Made by a program: the position numbers and the translations under genes. A stretch of 64,000 nt of DNA from Phytophthora quininea. Taxonomy: Eukaryota; Oomycota; Peronosporomycetes; Peronosporales; Peronosporaceae. Every line of letters begins with the position of its first letter. Position 1 is the stretch's first letter. The stretch is taken from the NCBI GenBank assembly GCA_011947345.1, contig JAAVTG010000489.1, positions 1 to 64,000 of the forward strand. The letters are read 5' to 3'. Under the pieces are notes generated by a model. The model was given only the letters and a program-made list of their open reading frames with translations. It had not been told where the DNA came from and did not search any database. This document shows, in pieces, positions 54,639 to 64,000 of the stretch.

Positions 54639-56687
54639 ATGACGGCGGGTCCTGATGGGAAAGTCTTAACCGAGCAGTCTGGCGGTCCTCAACTCCAGAG
54701 CAGGACGCCGATGGGTCGAGCGTTCCGGCTCGTCCATCGAGTTTTTGTGTTTGGCGCCGCAGTTTGGTACGTGGTGATCTCGTTGATGGCCACCGACGCA
54801 TCGCTGAAGATCCTCAGAGACCAAGAGCGCTTCGACAGCGGAGCGATCCCATTCGAGTCGCCGTTAATTGCTGGATACGTTGGTACTGACTCGATCCGCA
54901 AGAGTTCGCTGGTCGTGACTGCTCTTGGAGACTCGACCGCGCCGCGTAATGGCACGTTGTATCTGGAATCGGCTTCAAGCTCGTCGTTCAACCAATGTAC
55001 CGCGGTGGTGCAAAGCGACTCGGCAGGGATCTACACGGACACTTTTCTGCGTTGGATCTGGAACGACTTGCAGGACAAAGTCGCATACAACATCACGCTG
55101 ATGAACGACGTGGAGCTGGTCGTTCCGGTCGTCGACTGCGGCTTCGAAGGCCTCGTTGAAGCGGGTGCTGCCGCCGCACGGATCAACTACCTCGTGCGCT
55201 ACAAGAACGACACGGACCGAGTGTTGATTCTACCAACCTCGATGGGAGTTCAGGACTACTACATCGGCGACCAATATGAGAGCGGATCGGCGCTTTTGTT
55301 GGTCTTCTCGGCCATCGAAACGCTGGCATCTTCTGACCCAGTTCCGCACTACTTTGCGTTGGCTTTGGACTACCCGTACGAGTACAAACCCGACTTTGAA
55401 GTGTGCACATTCTTCAACTACACGAGCGCGGGCTTCTGGTCGTTGCAGACCATTCCGCGTGACTCGTTTCTAAGACCGCCGAAGCCCGTGCTGACAGCGA
55501 GACAATTGGGGTTTTATCTGGACAAGGAGACGTCGCAAGTGAACCAAATCAATTTCCACTGGTGGCTAACGGAGGACGCGGCAACTGAGCTGTCCACCTG
55601 GACCTGGCACGGCAACGCCGTGATCCGAGACAACTGGGCGTGGGTGCACATGATCCACCTGCTCTTCGCTATCGACGTCATATTCCAGCTCTGTCTGCTG
55701 CTGTTCTTGGTGTACCGCAGCATGTTGCTCATGAGGTTCTGGATCGGCGACGCGTTCGCCTCCATCTCCAACGCGCTGCTGTATCGAGGCATCTACGTGA
55801 TTATCTCGAACCACATTAACGGGTACTGGACTCTGACCGAGTTCAGTCTGGCGTTGGCCGACGGTCTCGGCGGGGAGTCACACGTCATGTATCGTCCGGA
55901 AATGGCCCACGCCGACATGTTAACCATCTACTTCAACCTCGTGAGCTTGCTGAGCTACATGTTCCGAGAGAAAGTAGACCCGATTTTCGTCATGGTCTGC
56001 TTCGAGGTGGGTTTCTACTGCCGCAAAGGGTTGGCAGCGATGATCCCGGCGTTGAAACGTGCCCTTATCAACTACTCAAATGTGGAGAGCGATTACGGAC
56101 GGGTGGCAGTGAGCGACTTCCTGTCCAAACTGTCTCCGATGCGGCTCTGGACCGTGCATCCGGTCCACCAGAATGTTTGGCCGCTGCTGGTCAATACGTT
56201 TATGGTCATCTACAGCACGTTGATCGTCATCGTGCTGTACATGGTCATTCGGAAGCTGCTTAAATGCAGACACCCGGAGCAAGTAGGCAGTCAAAACTCG
56301 AAGAAGCGGCAAAACTCCGGGCTGTTTAACCGAGACTCGGAACCGCGGGAGCTCATGCAGTTCGAGACAGCCACGGGTTCCGTGCTCAAGAACCGCTTTG
56401 GTATCATCTCGACGTACGAGAACTACACGATCAAGAACGGCCAGCGGTTCACGTCAGGTGACGCCATTTACTGCAACGGCTTCGTGGTGGCCAACGACAA
56501 GTTTGTGATTTCGACCGAGGACTTGATGTCGCTCATTGCCATGAAGATCACCCGTGCGAGGTTTGTCAATATCTACGTGTACACATTAAAGAACGGCACA
56601 GACGTTAACCAGACGGCTCGGTTGGTGTACCCGGGGACGATCTCCTGGCACGACCTCGCCAAACTAGCAGTCAGTCACCTCGGCTAG
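54639..56687 (+). CDS. Array membrane protein 7 (intact, second sub-type)
   Basis: 682 residues from the ATG at 54639, or 741 from an in-frame ATG at 54462; the shorter form matches the tail length of the relatives. No frame break. Helix 1 FGAAVWYVVISLMA; ectodomain with FNQCTAVVQSD, VVPVVDCGFEGL and many N-glycosylation sites (NGT, NIT, NDT, NYT); core FWIGDAFASISNALLYRG, YFNLVSLLSYMFREKVDP and TLIVIVLYMVIRKLL. The C-terminal domain is a diverged form (FETATGSVLKNRFGIIS, ENYTIKNGQRFTSGDAIYCN, FVNIYVYTLKNG). It shares the LLYRG and ATG(S/A) variants with members 9 and 10. Divergent from member 6; starts are 69 or 246 bases apart. Confidence 0.8.
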   Translation: MTAGPDGKVLTEQSGGPQLQSRTPMGRAFRLVHRVFVFGAAVWYVVISLMATDASLKILRDQERFDSGAIPFESPLIAGYVGTDSIRKSSLVVTALGDSTAPRNGTLYLESASSSSFNQCTAVVQSDSAGIYTDTFLRWIWNDLQDKVAYNITLMNDVELVVPVVDCGFEGLVEAGAAAARINYLVRYKNDTDRVLILPTSMGVQDYYIGDQYESGSALLLVFSAIETLASSDPVPHYFALALDYPYEYKPDFEVCTFFNYTSAGFWSLQTIPRDSFLRPPKPVLTARQLGFYLDKETSQVNQINFHWWLTEDAATELSTWTWHGNAVIRDNWAWVHMIHLLFAIDVIFQLCLLLFLVYRSMLLMRFWIGDAFASISNALLYRGIYVIISNHINGYWTLTEFSLALADGLGGESHVMYRPEMAHADMLTIYFNLVSLLSYMFREKVDPIFVMVCFEVGFYCRKGLAAMIPALKRALINYSNVESDYGRVAVSDFLSKLSPMRLWTVHPVHQNVWPLLVNTFMVIYSTLIVIVLYMVIRKLLKCRHPEQVGSQNSKKRQNSGLFNRDSEPRELMQFETATGSVLKNRFGIISTYENYTIKNGQRFTSGDAIYCNGFVVANDKFVISTEDLMSLIAMKITRARFVNIYVYTLKNGTDVNQTARLVYPGTISWHDLAKLAVSHLG

Positions 56688-56726
56688 TGATGCATCAAGT
56701 CTATTAGCTTTTTAAAACACCCCCTC

Positions 56727-58818
56727 CTAGGCAAGAATGTTAATGTTGAGGTGGGTGAAGTCGTTCCAGGTGAAAGTGTTGGGATACACGAGTCTGGCCG
56801 TGCGTTGCACCGTGTAGGCGTCCACTTCGTAAGCGTATACGTTGATGAAGCGCGTCTGTACGGCTTTGATCATGGCGATCGTTAGCAAGTCCTCGGTCGC
56901 GACCAAGAACTTGCCGTTGATGATCACGTAGCCCGAGCAGTAAACTCCGTCGGGCGATGCGAACTTGAGACCTTTGAAAAGACATAGTTCTTGTAGTCGG
57001 AGATAAGACCGAAGCGAGCTTGTAACTCGGCGCCCGTAGAGATCTCGAAGTTGGTCAGGTTGCCTTTCTGCGCTGTCGCTGCCCGCTCGTTGGTCGATCG
57101 CTCAGCGCTGCTCCTGCCGGTGAGACTTGGCGCCAAAGCGTCCGGATAGAAGCGCTTGTAGGTTTTGCGGACCACCACAAACAAGCAGAGCGTCCCCATT
57201 AAGATGTACTTGGGGTAGAACGACGCGACCACGAACTGGTTGTCGACACCGGCGAGTTTGTCGGTCGTCCACAACCGCATGGGGGACATTTCCTGTTGCA
57301 GGGCAGTGACCGTGGCGATTCCTTGCCGATACTCCATATTTGAGAATTTTGCCACGATCTTCAACACCCCCGGCGCCATCTTGACGATCGGCTGACGGTT
57401 ATCGTGGATGGCCTCATAGAGGAACACCCCGATGGTGGGGTCGATCCGTTCCTTGGTAATGTGGCCGACAACGCCAAACAAGGCGAGGAACATGACCATC
57501 AAGTCGGCGTGGACGATCTCCGAGTGGATCGGAACCAATTGTGTGCCCGTGAGATCGTTGGCGTTGGAGAGACAAAACTCGAGCAACGTCCACTCGCCGT
57601 TGACGTACCACGATGCAAACACCAGCAGTCCACGCAACATGAGTGTGCTGTTCGACAGCGCCGCAAACGCGTCTCCAATCCACACTTTTCCTTCGAGGAC
57701 GTTGCGGTAAACGATGACGGCAAGAACTCCCAGGGAGAAGAGCGTCTGCACGGTAAAGATGAGGTGAATACCGTGCACCCAAGCCCACGAGTCGAGGATG
57801 ACCGGCTGGCCGCGCCATGCCCATTCGGACATGGCCGTCGCCGGACTTGAGCGCTCCACCGTCCACACCAAATTGCGGATATTCGACTGCTCCGTTTCAG
57901 CGCCAAGGTAGAAGCCACGTCTCCGTGCTGTTAGAACAGTCTTCACGGGGTTTTCGACAACGTCTTCCGGGATACTCGTGAGGTTCCAGTAGCCGCTGGC
58001 CGACGTGCCTTCCAGCGAGTAGACCTCGAACAACGGGTCGTGCGTGAAGGCGTAGTCCAGGCCAATAACGACGTACTGCTCCACTGTGGTCTCGCGCATG
58101 TCGGCGACCGTGAACAAGGTCGTAACCTGGGCAGGTCCGTATCGATTCGCCTCCGGGATGCGGTAGTCTTGCAGTGACACGGACGTGGTGACGAGCTCGA
58201 TTTGACTGGGGTCGCTCTTGTGACGCACCAGGTTGAACACCCGTAGCAGTGACGGGTCTGCATCTACCAGTGGCGGCGTTGTGCAGTCGATGACAGGGGC
58301 AATCAGCTCCAAGTCGCTCAGCTGCGTCAAGTTGTAGGAACTCTTGGCAATGAGCGTCTCGAAGTTCGACCGCAGGAATGAGTTGCTGTAGATGTTGGCG
58401 TCGAACAATTCCACGTGGCTGCAGTTGACGAATGACGTGGTGTTGGCCGATTCTAGAAAGACCGGGTAGTCACGTGGGGTGGTGTCACCGCCGAGAACCG
58501 AGTGCACCAGCGCACTGTCCGCAATCGCGGCTTGGCCGAGATACCCGAGGATCAGCTCGGACTCCATAGTCCCGAACGATCTGGAAGCGATGGGGTGCCT
58601 CCCAGGACTTGGAACGTGACGAACGTGGCTCGTTGGTAGTTGGTCAGACACATGAGAGCGGCTCCCACGCCCGTGACTCGGCGGACAAGGTTGAAAAGCT
58701 GCACTCGAGTGACCCGCTTCTTCTTGATGCGTTGACCGCCGCTATTTGTCCGGTCAGTTGAGATGCCCGACGTCATGGCACTTTTGTTGGGCGACACTTG
58801 CGCGTTCGGTTGCCCCAT
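56727..58818 (-). CDS. Array membrane protein 8 (third sub-type)
   Basis: About 697 residues after two repairs. Start at 58818 (MGQPNAQVSPNKS). Helix 1 near VTGVGAALMCLTNYQRAT is weaker than in the relatives. Ectodomain NTTSFVNCSHVELFDANIYS and APVIDCTTPPLVDADPS; core WIGDAFAALSNSTLMLRG, MFLALFGVVGHITKERIDPT, YILMGTLCLFVVVRKTYKRF; C-terminal domain FEISTGAELQARFG, SGYVIINGKFL, ending LNINILA. Breaks near 58575 and at the T-run near 56978 (VFFKG to VFSKV). The ending NINILA is shared with the partial member 11. Convergent with member 7, 39 bases between stops. Confidence 0.75.
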
Positions 58819-59094
58819 GGTGGAGGTCACTTGGCTGCTGGACGGGCTAAAGGGGAATGCAGTGTGTGACCAAGGAATTCCGAGTGCTTCAGACCAGAAC
58901 TCGGTGTCTCGAAGCCCCAAATAGTTGTTACTGCAATCTCAATCTGCCTCGAGTCATGACACGGAGGGCTCGAATTAGAACCATCATACAAGAAACGTCG
59001 ACACAAGAGCCTATTTCCTCAATCAACCTGTCGATCAAATATTCATCGCATAAGAAAATGTCCGTCTGGCTGACTAGCCTGGCCGAAATGCCTC

Positions 59095-61229
59095 TCAGCA
59101 CAGCACCGACACGTCAAGACGCGCCAGATCCGACCACGTCAGAGTCGTCGGGTATACGAGTCTCGAGGTTTCTTTGACCGCGCATCCCTTGATGATCTCA
59201 TAGACGTAAATGTTGGTGAATCGGACACGCGTCAGTTTCATCAGCACCAACGGGATCAAATCTTGCGTGGCCACCAAAACTTGCCGTTCACGACCAGGAA
59301 GCCGTTCCCGTAGACGGCGTCGATGGTCGCGAGCAGCTGGTTGTCTTGCATAATGTAATTTTCGTAGCCTGCGATGATCCCGTAGCGTTTCCGCAATGCC
59401 GAGCCCGTGGCGGCCTCAAACGACGTCAAATCGATCTGCTGGGAGTCCACTTTGTATGCACTTGGCCGTCGGCCGTTCATCCCATCGCTGTGGTGTTCGT
59501 ACCGAGCGATTTTCTGGGCCACGATGTACGCCATGACGAGCACGATGGGGCTGAAGATCGCCAGCGAGATCGAAGCAACGACCGGCATGCGATCGATACG
59601 AAGTCCGTACGCAGTCAGGAGCTTCATGGGCGACAGTTTGTCGAGCCCGGGGCTAATGTTCAGAAGTCCTCGCGTCGTGTCGACTATGGCGAAATTGGTG
59701 ATGTTGTCCCTGAGTGTCGGGAACAGACTCGCCAACGCCACGCGGTAGCCCCAGCCGAGCTCAAACGTGCCGAACGCCAGCAACGGGTCGATGCGTTCGC
59801 GGGTCAAGTAGCTCAAGAGGGCGACGATGTTCAAGTAGATCGACAGCAGATCGGCTTGCACGAGCTCCGGCTTGTAAAAGATAACGTGCAGACCCGTGAC
59901 TGAGTCGCCGATAGAGATCGTCATCTTGGTGATGGTCCAGAAGCCGTTCAACTGCATGCATATGAGCACCACCACACCACGATATAGCAGCAGGTTGGAG
60001 ATACCGGAGAACGCATCACCCACCCAGATGTGGCCCTGGCAAAGCCGACGGTAGATCACGAATGCTAGCACGGTCAAGTGGAAGATGACACCAAGCGCGA
60101 AAAAGCCGTGAATAGCATGTGCCCAAGCCCATGAGTCATGGAGCACAGCGCGACTGTACCATCGCCACTCTTGCAGCTCTTCCAACGGGGTTTTGGGGAT
60201 ATCCCAATGCGCCGTCTCGATGTTGGACTGAGCGGTGGGGTCATTCAAGTAGCGACCAAATCGACGAGCCATGCGGATGACCTTCGCTGGATCGTTATTA
60301 CGCTCGTTCGGCATCACCTTGAGCATCCAGTAGTTGTCTTCGTTGATGCCTTCGAGCTCCGCGTACTCGAAGACCGGTTCGGACACGTACGGGTAATTCA
60401 AAGCGACAGCAACATGGTGGACGAGATTGGTAGCCTGGAGATCGTCAATAGCAGCGACCATCACCACCAACCCCGCACCTTTCTGGAACTGCTGGTCCAC
60501 AGCGTAGTCTTGGATGGAGAGTGAGGTTGACAGTAGAAACACTTTTGTGGGGTCGCTCTTTTGTCGTGTGAGATAAAACACTCGAGCGATGGTACGGTCT
60601 CCCGAAATGAGCAAGTCGAACACGCAGTCGACGACGGGGACGATCAGCTCCAAGTCCTGGACATAGCTGAGGTTGTACGATGCGTACGTCTGCAGACTCG
60701 AGAATATGGAGCGTAGATATTCGTTACTGTAAATGTCGGCGTCGAAGCTCGACACGTCCGAGCAGCCCGTGAACGACTGCGCTGTGGCCGTCTCGAGATA
60801 CAAAGAATCGTTGCGTGGGGTGGTCGATCCTGCGAGCACGTTCTTCACCAAGTGACTGTCTTGGATTGTTGTGGTGCCCACGTAGCCACCGATGAGCTTG
60901 GACATGTGAGTTTCAATCGGGAGATCGTGCGACACGACCCCGCGTAGCACTAGTATTGCCGTCGAGAACGACTGCAGTGAGATCATGACATACATGACCG
61001 CAGCCACGAACACGGCAGTGCGGTACAACACAAACCCGACTGTGGCCGTTGAAAGACGCTCGTTTGGTTGGACAAACATCTCCATTGGCGATGGTGGAGT
61101 CCCCAAACCGATCTGCGACGGGATCGTCGTCGAGTCCCCGTCTTGCTCCACGTCTTGTTCGCTTTCGTCGTCGATGGGAACGTCCTCCATCTGCACGTCA
61201 TTTCTCGAGATGCTTTTCAGCGATTTCAT
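59095..61229 (-). CDS. Array membrane protein 9 (second sub-type)
   Basis: About 711 residues. ATG at 61229 (MKSLKSISRND); a TTG-led extension is ignored. A long acidic N-terminal tail (DESEQDVEQDGD) distinguishes it. Helix 1 VFVAAVMYVMISLQS; ectodomain FTGCSDVSSFDADIYSNEYL and VVDCVFDLL; core WVGDAFSGISNLLLYRG, YLNIVALLSYLTRERIDPLL; C-terminal FEAATGSALRKRYGIIAGYE, ending LDVSVLC. Single break near 59277: the T-run in AAGTTTTGG has lost one T, splitting NGKFLVATQDL. Very similar to member 10 in the ectodomain (SLQTYASYNLSYV is shared). Confidence 0.78.
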
Positions 61230-61504
61230 CCGGCCGATTGAGTTACTAAGTGTTGCGAGTTCCGAGGAGCGATAAGACACAGCGTGGGCAGAGCTCGTCC
61301 CCAAGAACGGAGGAGAGGTTTTGGTGTATTTGCGGAGAAAACAAATCGGTCTCGGGGCATAACTGCCGATGAGCTTCGAACGACGTATAACAAGACACCT
61401 TTCACTGCTATCTTATCGCGTCCATGAAGATACGTGTCAAAATGCAAAGCTTACGTGTTTTTCCATTAGCATTATTTACTGCTCGCAAAGGCGGGAAGCA
61501 TTTC

Positions 61505-63766
61505 TTATGGCAGCGTGGAGACGTCGAGGTTTCGTAGGTCGGTCCACGATATGGTGGTTGGATACACCAGTTGAGCAGTCTGGTTGACTCCGTCCTTGAT
61601 GATCTCGTAGACGAAGATGTTGGTGAAGCGGATTCGCGTCACCTTCATCAAAAGCAGCGGCAGTAAGTCCTGAGCACCGACTAGAAATTTCCCGTTCACA
61701 ACAAGGAATCCGTTGCTATACACGGCGTCGATCGTCGCCATCGTGCGCGTGCCATTCGCCACGTAGTTGTCGTAGCCTGAAACAACTCCAAACCGCTTGC
61801 TCAGTGCTGCTCCCGTTGCCACTTCGAACGTAGTGAGTTGCTCCGGATCGGTCTGCGCTGCATCTTTCAAGTACGTCGTGGACGTACGGCGACCCACCCT
61901 GATGCCCCCACCGTCTGAAAACTCAATGTACCGGATCGCTTTTCGGGCGATAATGTACGCAACGACAGCAAGTATTGGGGTGAAGATGGACACCACCACA
62001 GAGAACACGACCGGTCTTCGGTTCGCCCCCAGTCCATACGCTGTCAATAGATCCATCGGCGAGAGGTTGCCCAAGCCGGAACTCACTTCCAGAAGCCCCG
62101 ACGTCGCGTCTCTGATGGCAAAGTTTGCGATGTGAGTCCTCAGCGACGGGTACAACTGCGCCAGCTCGACTCGGTGGTTCCAGCCCAACTCGAACGTACA
62201 GAACGTCACTAATGGGTCCAATCGCTCTCGAAACAAGTAGCTGAGTACGCTAACGATATTCAAATACAATGCCAGCAGATCTGCGTGCACGAGCTCAGGC
62301 TTGTAGTAGATGGTGTAGCTCTTAGAGATTGTATCTCCGATGGCAATGCTCATTTTCGTGATGGTCCAGTATCCGTTCAAGTGGTTGCATACGAGCACGA
62401 TCACGCCGCGGTACAGCAGCAAGTTGGAGATTGTGGCGAACGCGTCGCCCACCCAGAAGTGACCCATTCGCAGACGTCGGTAGATAACAAACGCCAAGAC
62501 GAGCAAATTGAAGATGACGCTCGCCGCGAACAAGCCGTGGATGGCATGCGTCCAGGCCCACGTGTCGTGCAGCACGGTCCTGCCTTTCCACCGCCACTCG
62601 CTCACCTCCATCGCCGGCGTATTCGGCAGGTCCCAGTGGGCGATTTCGATGTTGGACTGCGAGGTCGGATCGCTCAAGTACCGACCAAAGCGACGTGCCA
62701 TCCGAACGTCCTTGGCCGGGTCTTGATTCTGTTCGTTCGCGAGAGTTTTCAGCAGCCAAAAGTTGTCCTTGTCAGTGCCCTCGAGCTCCGAGTACTCGAA
62801 GACCGGCTCGATGACGTACGGGTAGTTGAAGGCGACGGCCATGTGGTGATTTAAACCCGTTGTGTTCATGTCCTCGATGGCCGCAACCTTGAGAATCACC
62901 GCGGACCCTCGTTGAAATTGCTCGTCGGTCATGTAGTCCTGGGCCGATAATGACGTTGATAGCAGCAACACCTTTGACGAATTGGTTGCTTGTCGAGTCA
63001 AGTAGTACACCCGCACAAGTGTGGTGTCACCCGACACGAGATAATCGAACGTGCAGTCCACAACGGGTGCGATTAATTCCAACTCTTTAACGTAGCTGAG
63101 GTTGTACGACGCATACGTTTGTAGTCTTGAAAAGATGTACCGTAAGTAGTTGTTGCCGTACATTTCAGTGTCGAAGTTCGATACACCCCAGCAGCCAACG
63201 TTCGAGTGCACCCACGGCGTGACGAGATAGATGGTGTCGTTGCGAGTACTGGAGTCGCCTTTGAGAACTTGCTGGATCAATGGCCCGTCAAGAATTGTGG
63301 TCGTACCAGCATAGCCAGCCATGAGTTTGGTCGTGTGGATTTGGAGCGGTAGGTCGTGCGACACTGAGTTTTCCAGGATCTTGACTGCCGTCGAGAACGA
63401 ATGGAGCGAAATCTCCACATACCACACGGCGACCCCAAATACTGCTAGACGGTGGAGTAGCCGAAGGAAGCGCAAGATCGAAGCGCTTTGAGACGTCTTC
63501 AAGAAGTTGTTGTTGCTGTCCAGAGCGCGATGAGAGGAGCTGAGACTGCTATTTGACGGCGGGTCGGTGGCGAGGTCAGCAAACTTTTCCATCTTGACCG
63601 ATGGCTCGCGTATTGAGAACTGAGGTGGATGCAAAGTTGTCGCTGTTTTCCTCACTTCTGAGCTAACTCCAAATCTTAGACACGAATTAATAGCATGTTG
63701 CCGTCTGCATAAGAACTGCTGTGTCGACATTGCAAAGTTAGCCCTTCCACATTTCTTGTCGGACAT
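61505..63766 (-). CDS. Array membrane protein 10 (intact, second sub-type)
   Basis: 753 residues from the ATG at 63766; an alternative start at 63592 (MEKFADLATD) gives 695 residues, nearer to the family norm. No frame break. Helix 1 VFGVAVWYVEISLHS; ectodomain with NVGCWGVSNFDTEMYGNNYL, NLSYVKELELIAPVVDCTFD and several N-glycosylation sites; core WVGDAFATISNLLLYRGVIV, YLNIVSVLSYLFRERLDP, FTPILAVVAYIIARKAIRYI; C-terminal FEVATGAALSKRFGVVSGYD, NGFLVVNGKFLV, FTNIFVYEIIKDG, ending LDVSTLP. With member 7 it proves that the family is maintained as full-length proteins. Confidence 0.82.
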   Translation of the reverse strand: MSDKKCGRANFAMSTQQFLCRRQHAINSCLRFGVSSEVRKTATTLHPPQFSIREPSVKMEKFADLATDPPSNSSLSSSHRALDSNNNFLKTSQSASILRFLRLLHRLAVFGVAVWYVEISLHSFSTAVKILENSVSHDLPLQIHTTKLMAGYAGTTTILDGPLIQQVLKGDSSTRNDTIYLVTPWVHSNVGCWGVSNFDTEMYGNNYLRYIFSRLQTYASYNLSYVKELELIAPVVDCTFDYLVSGDTTLVRVYYLTRQATNSSKVLLLSTSLSAQDYMTDEQFQRGSAVILKVAAIEDMNTTGLNHHMAVAFNYPYVIEPVFEYSELEGTDKDNFWLLKTLANEQNQDPAKDVRMARRFGRYLSDPTSQSNIEIAHWDLPNTPAMEVSEWRWKGRTVLHDTWAWTHAIHGLFAASVIFNLLVLAFVIYRRLRMGHFWVGDAFATISNLLLYRGVIVLVCNHLNGYWTITKMSIAIGDTISKSYTIYYKPELVHADLLALYLNIVSVLSYLFRERLDPLVTFCTFELGWNHRVELAQLYPSLRTHIANFAIRDATSGLLEVSSGLGNLSPMDLLTAYGLGANRRPVVFSVVVSIFTPILAVVAYIIARKAIRYIEFSDGGGIRVGRRTSTTYLKDAAQTDPEQLTTFEVATGAALSKRFGVVSGYDNYVANGTRTMATIDAVYSNGFLVVNGKFLVGAQDLLPLLLMKVTRIRFTNIFVYEIIKDGVNQTAQLVYPTTISWTDLRNLDVSTLP

Positions 63767-63835
63767 GTTTATTGTCGTCGAATAGTTTATGGACTCTATC
63801 TCTATGGGTGGACATCGACGAATGAACTATGCAGT

Positions 63836-64000
63836 CTATGCAAGGATGTTAATGTTGAGGAAGACCAGGTCCTGCCAAGTCAGCGTCTCTGGGTATACCA
63901 ATCGAGCTGTCCGCTGGACAGTGTTGCCTTCCACTTCGTACACGTACACGTTCGTGAATCGTGACCGGAAGGCCTTGATCATAATGATGGACAGCAAGTC
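63836..64000 (-). CDS. Array membrane protein 11, C-terminal end only
   Basis: The last 54 codons of another member enter from the right edge: DLLSIIMIKAFRSRFTNVYV, YEVEGNTVQRTARLVYPETL and the end LNINILA, stop at 63836-63838. The NINILA ending and VQRTARLVYP match member 8, so it belongs to the third sub-type. It shows that the array continues beyond the window. Confidence 0.8.
   Translation of the reverse strand, partial: DLLSIIMIKAFRSRFTNVYVYEVEGNTVQRTARLVYPETLTWQDLVFLNINILA

Overview
The window reads as an oomycete nuclear genome segment, most likely from the Peronosporales (Phytophthora-like). The reasons are compact gene spacing, short GT-AG introns, moderately GC-rich codon use, START-plus-FYVE zinc-finger proteins and Mutator-type (MULE) DNA transposons, all typical of that group. 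I cannot name the species from the sequence.

Layout. 1-858: the amino-terminal part of a secreted cysteine-module protein running off the left edge. 859-2913: gene-poor. 2914-8326: two MULE transposons, one inserted inside the other, each with its own target-site duplication; the outer one interrupts an unidentified reading frame. 8614-14261: conserved eukaryotic genes (PHAF1/UPF0183 family, NAF1-like snoRNP assembly factor, Mn superoxide dismutase, an unidentified tail-anchored protein). 15384-19424: three START/FYVE-like paralogues. 20134-28153: five tandem membrane-anchored alpha/beta hydrolases of the hormone-sensitive-lipase type, patchworked by gene conversion. 28967-36453: an unidentified helical protein, a HEI10/CCNB1IP1-like RING protein, a long coiled-coil protein and a PITHD1-type protein. 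36661-64000: an array of eleven related large polytopic membrane proteins, interrupted at 41247-45078 by two SPW-motif proteins ending in CaaX boxes and an RCC1-repeat protein.

The membrane-protein array is the best candidate for an undescribed system. Each member has one N-terminal membrane helix, a roughly 280-residue non-cytosolic region with conserved cysteines and N-glycosylation sites, about five further helices, and a strongly conserved C-terminal domain of about 130 residues. I recognise no named family. At least three sub-types are present, and 3' ends of neighbouring copies have been homogenised.

A caution for every reader: about forty reading-frame breaks occur in otherwise well-preserved genes, including likely single-copy housekeeping genes, and nearly all are repaired by adding one base, often in a short homopolymer. 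This looks like systematic base loss in the assembly rather than mass gene death, so broken genes are reported here as CDS with the position of the break. Spans cover the whole gene; exon limits are given in the text where I could fix them.
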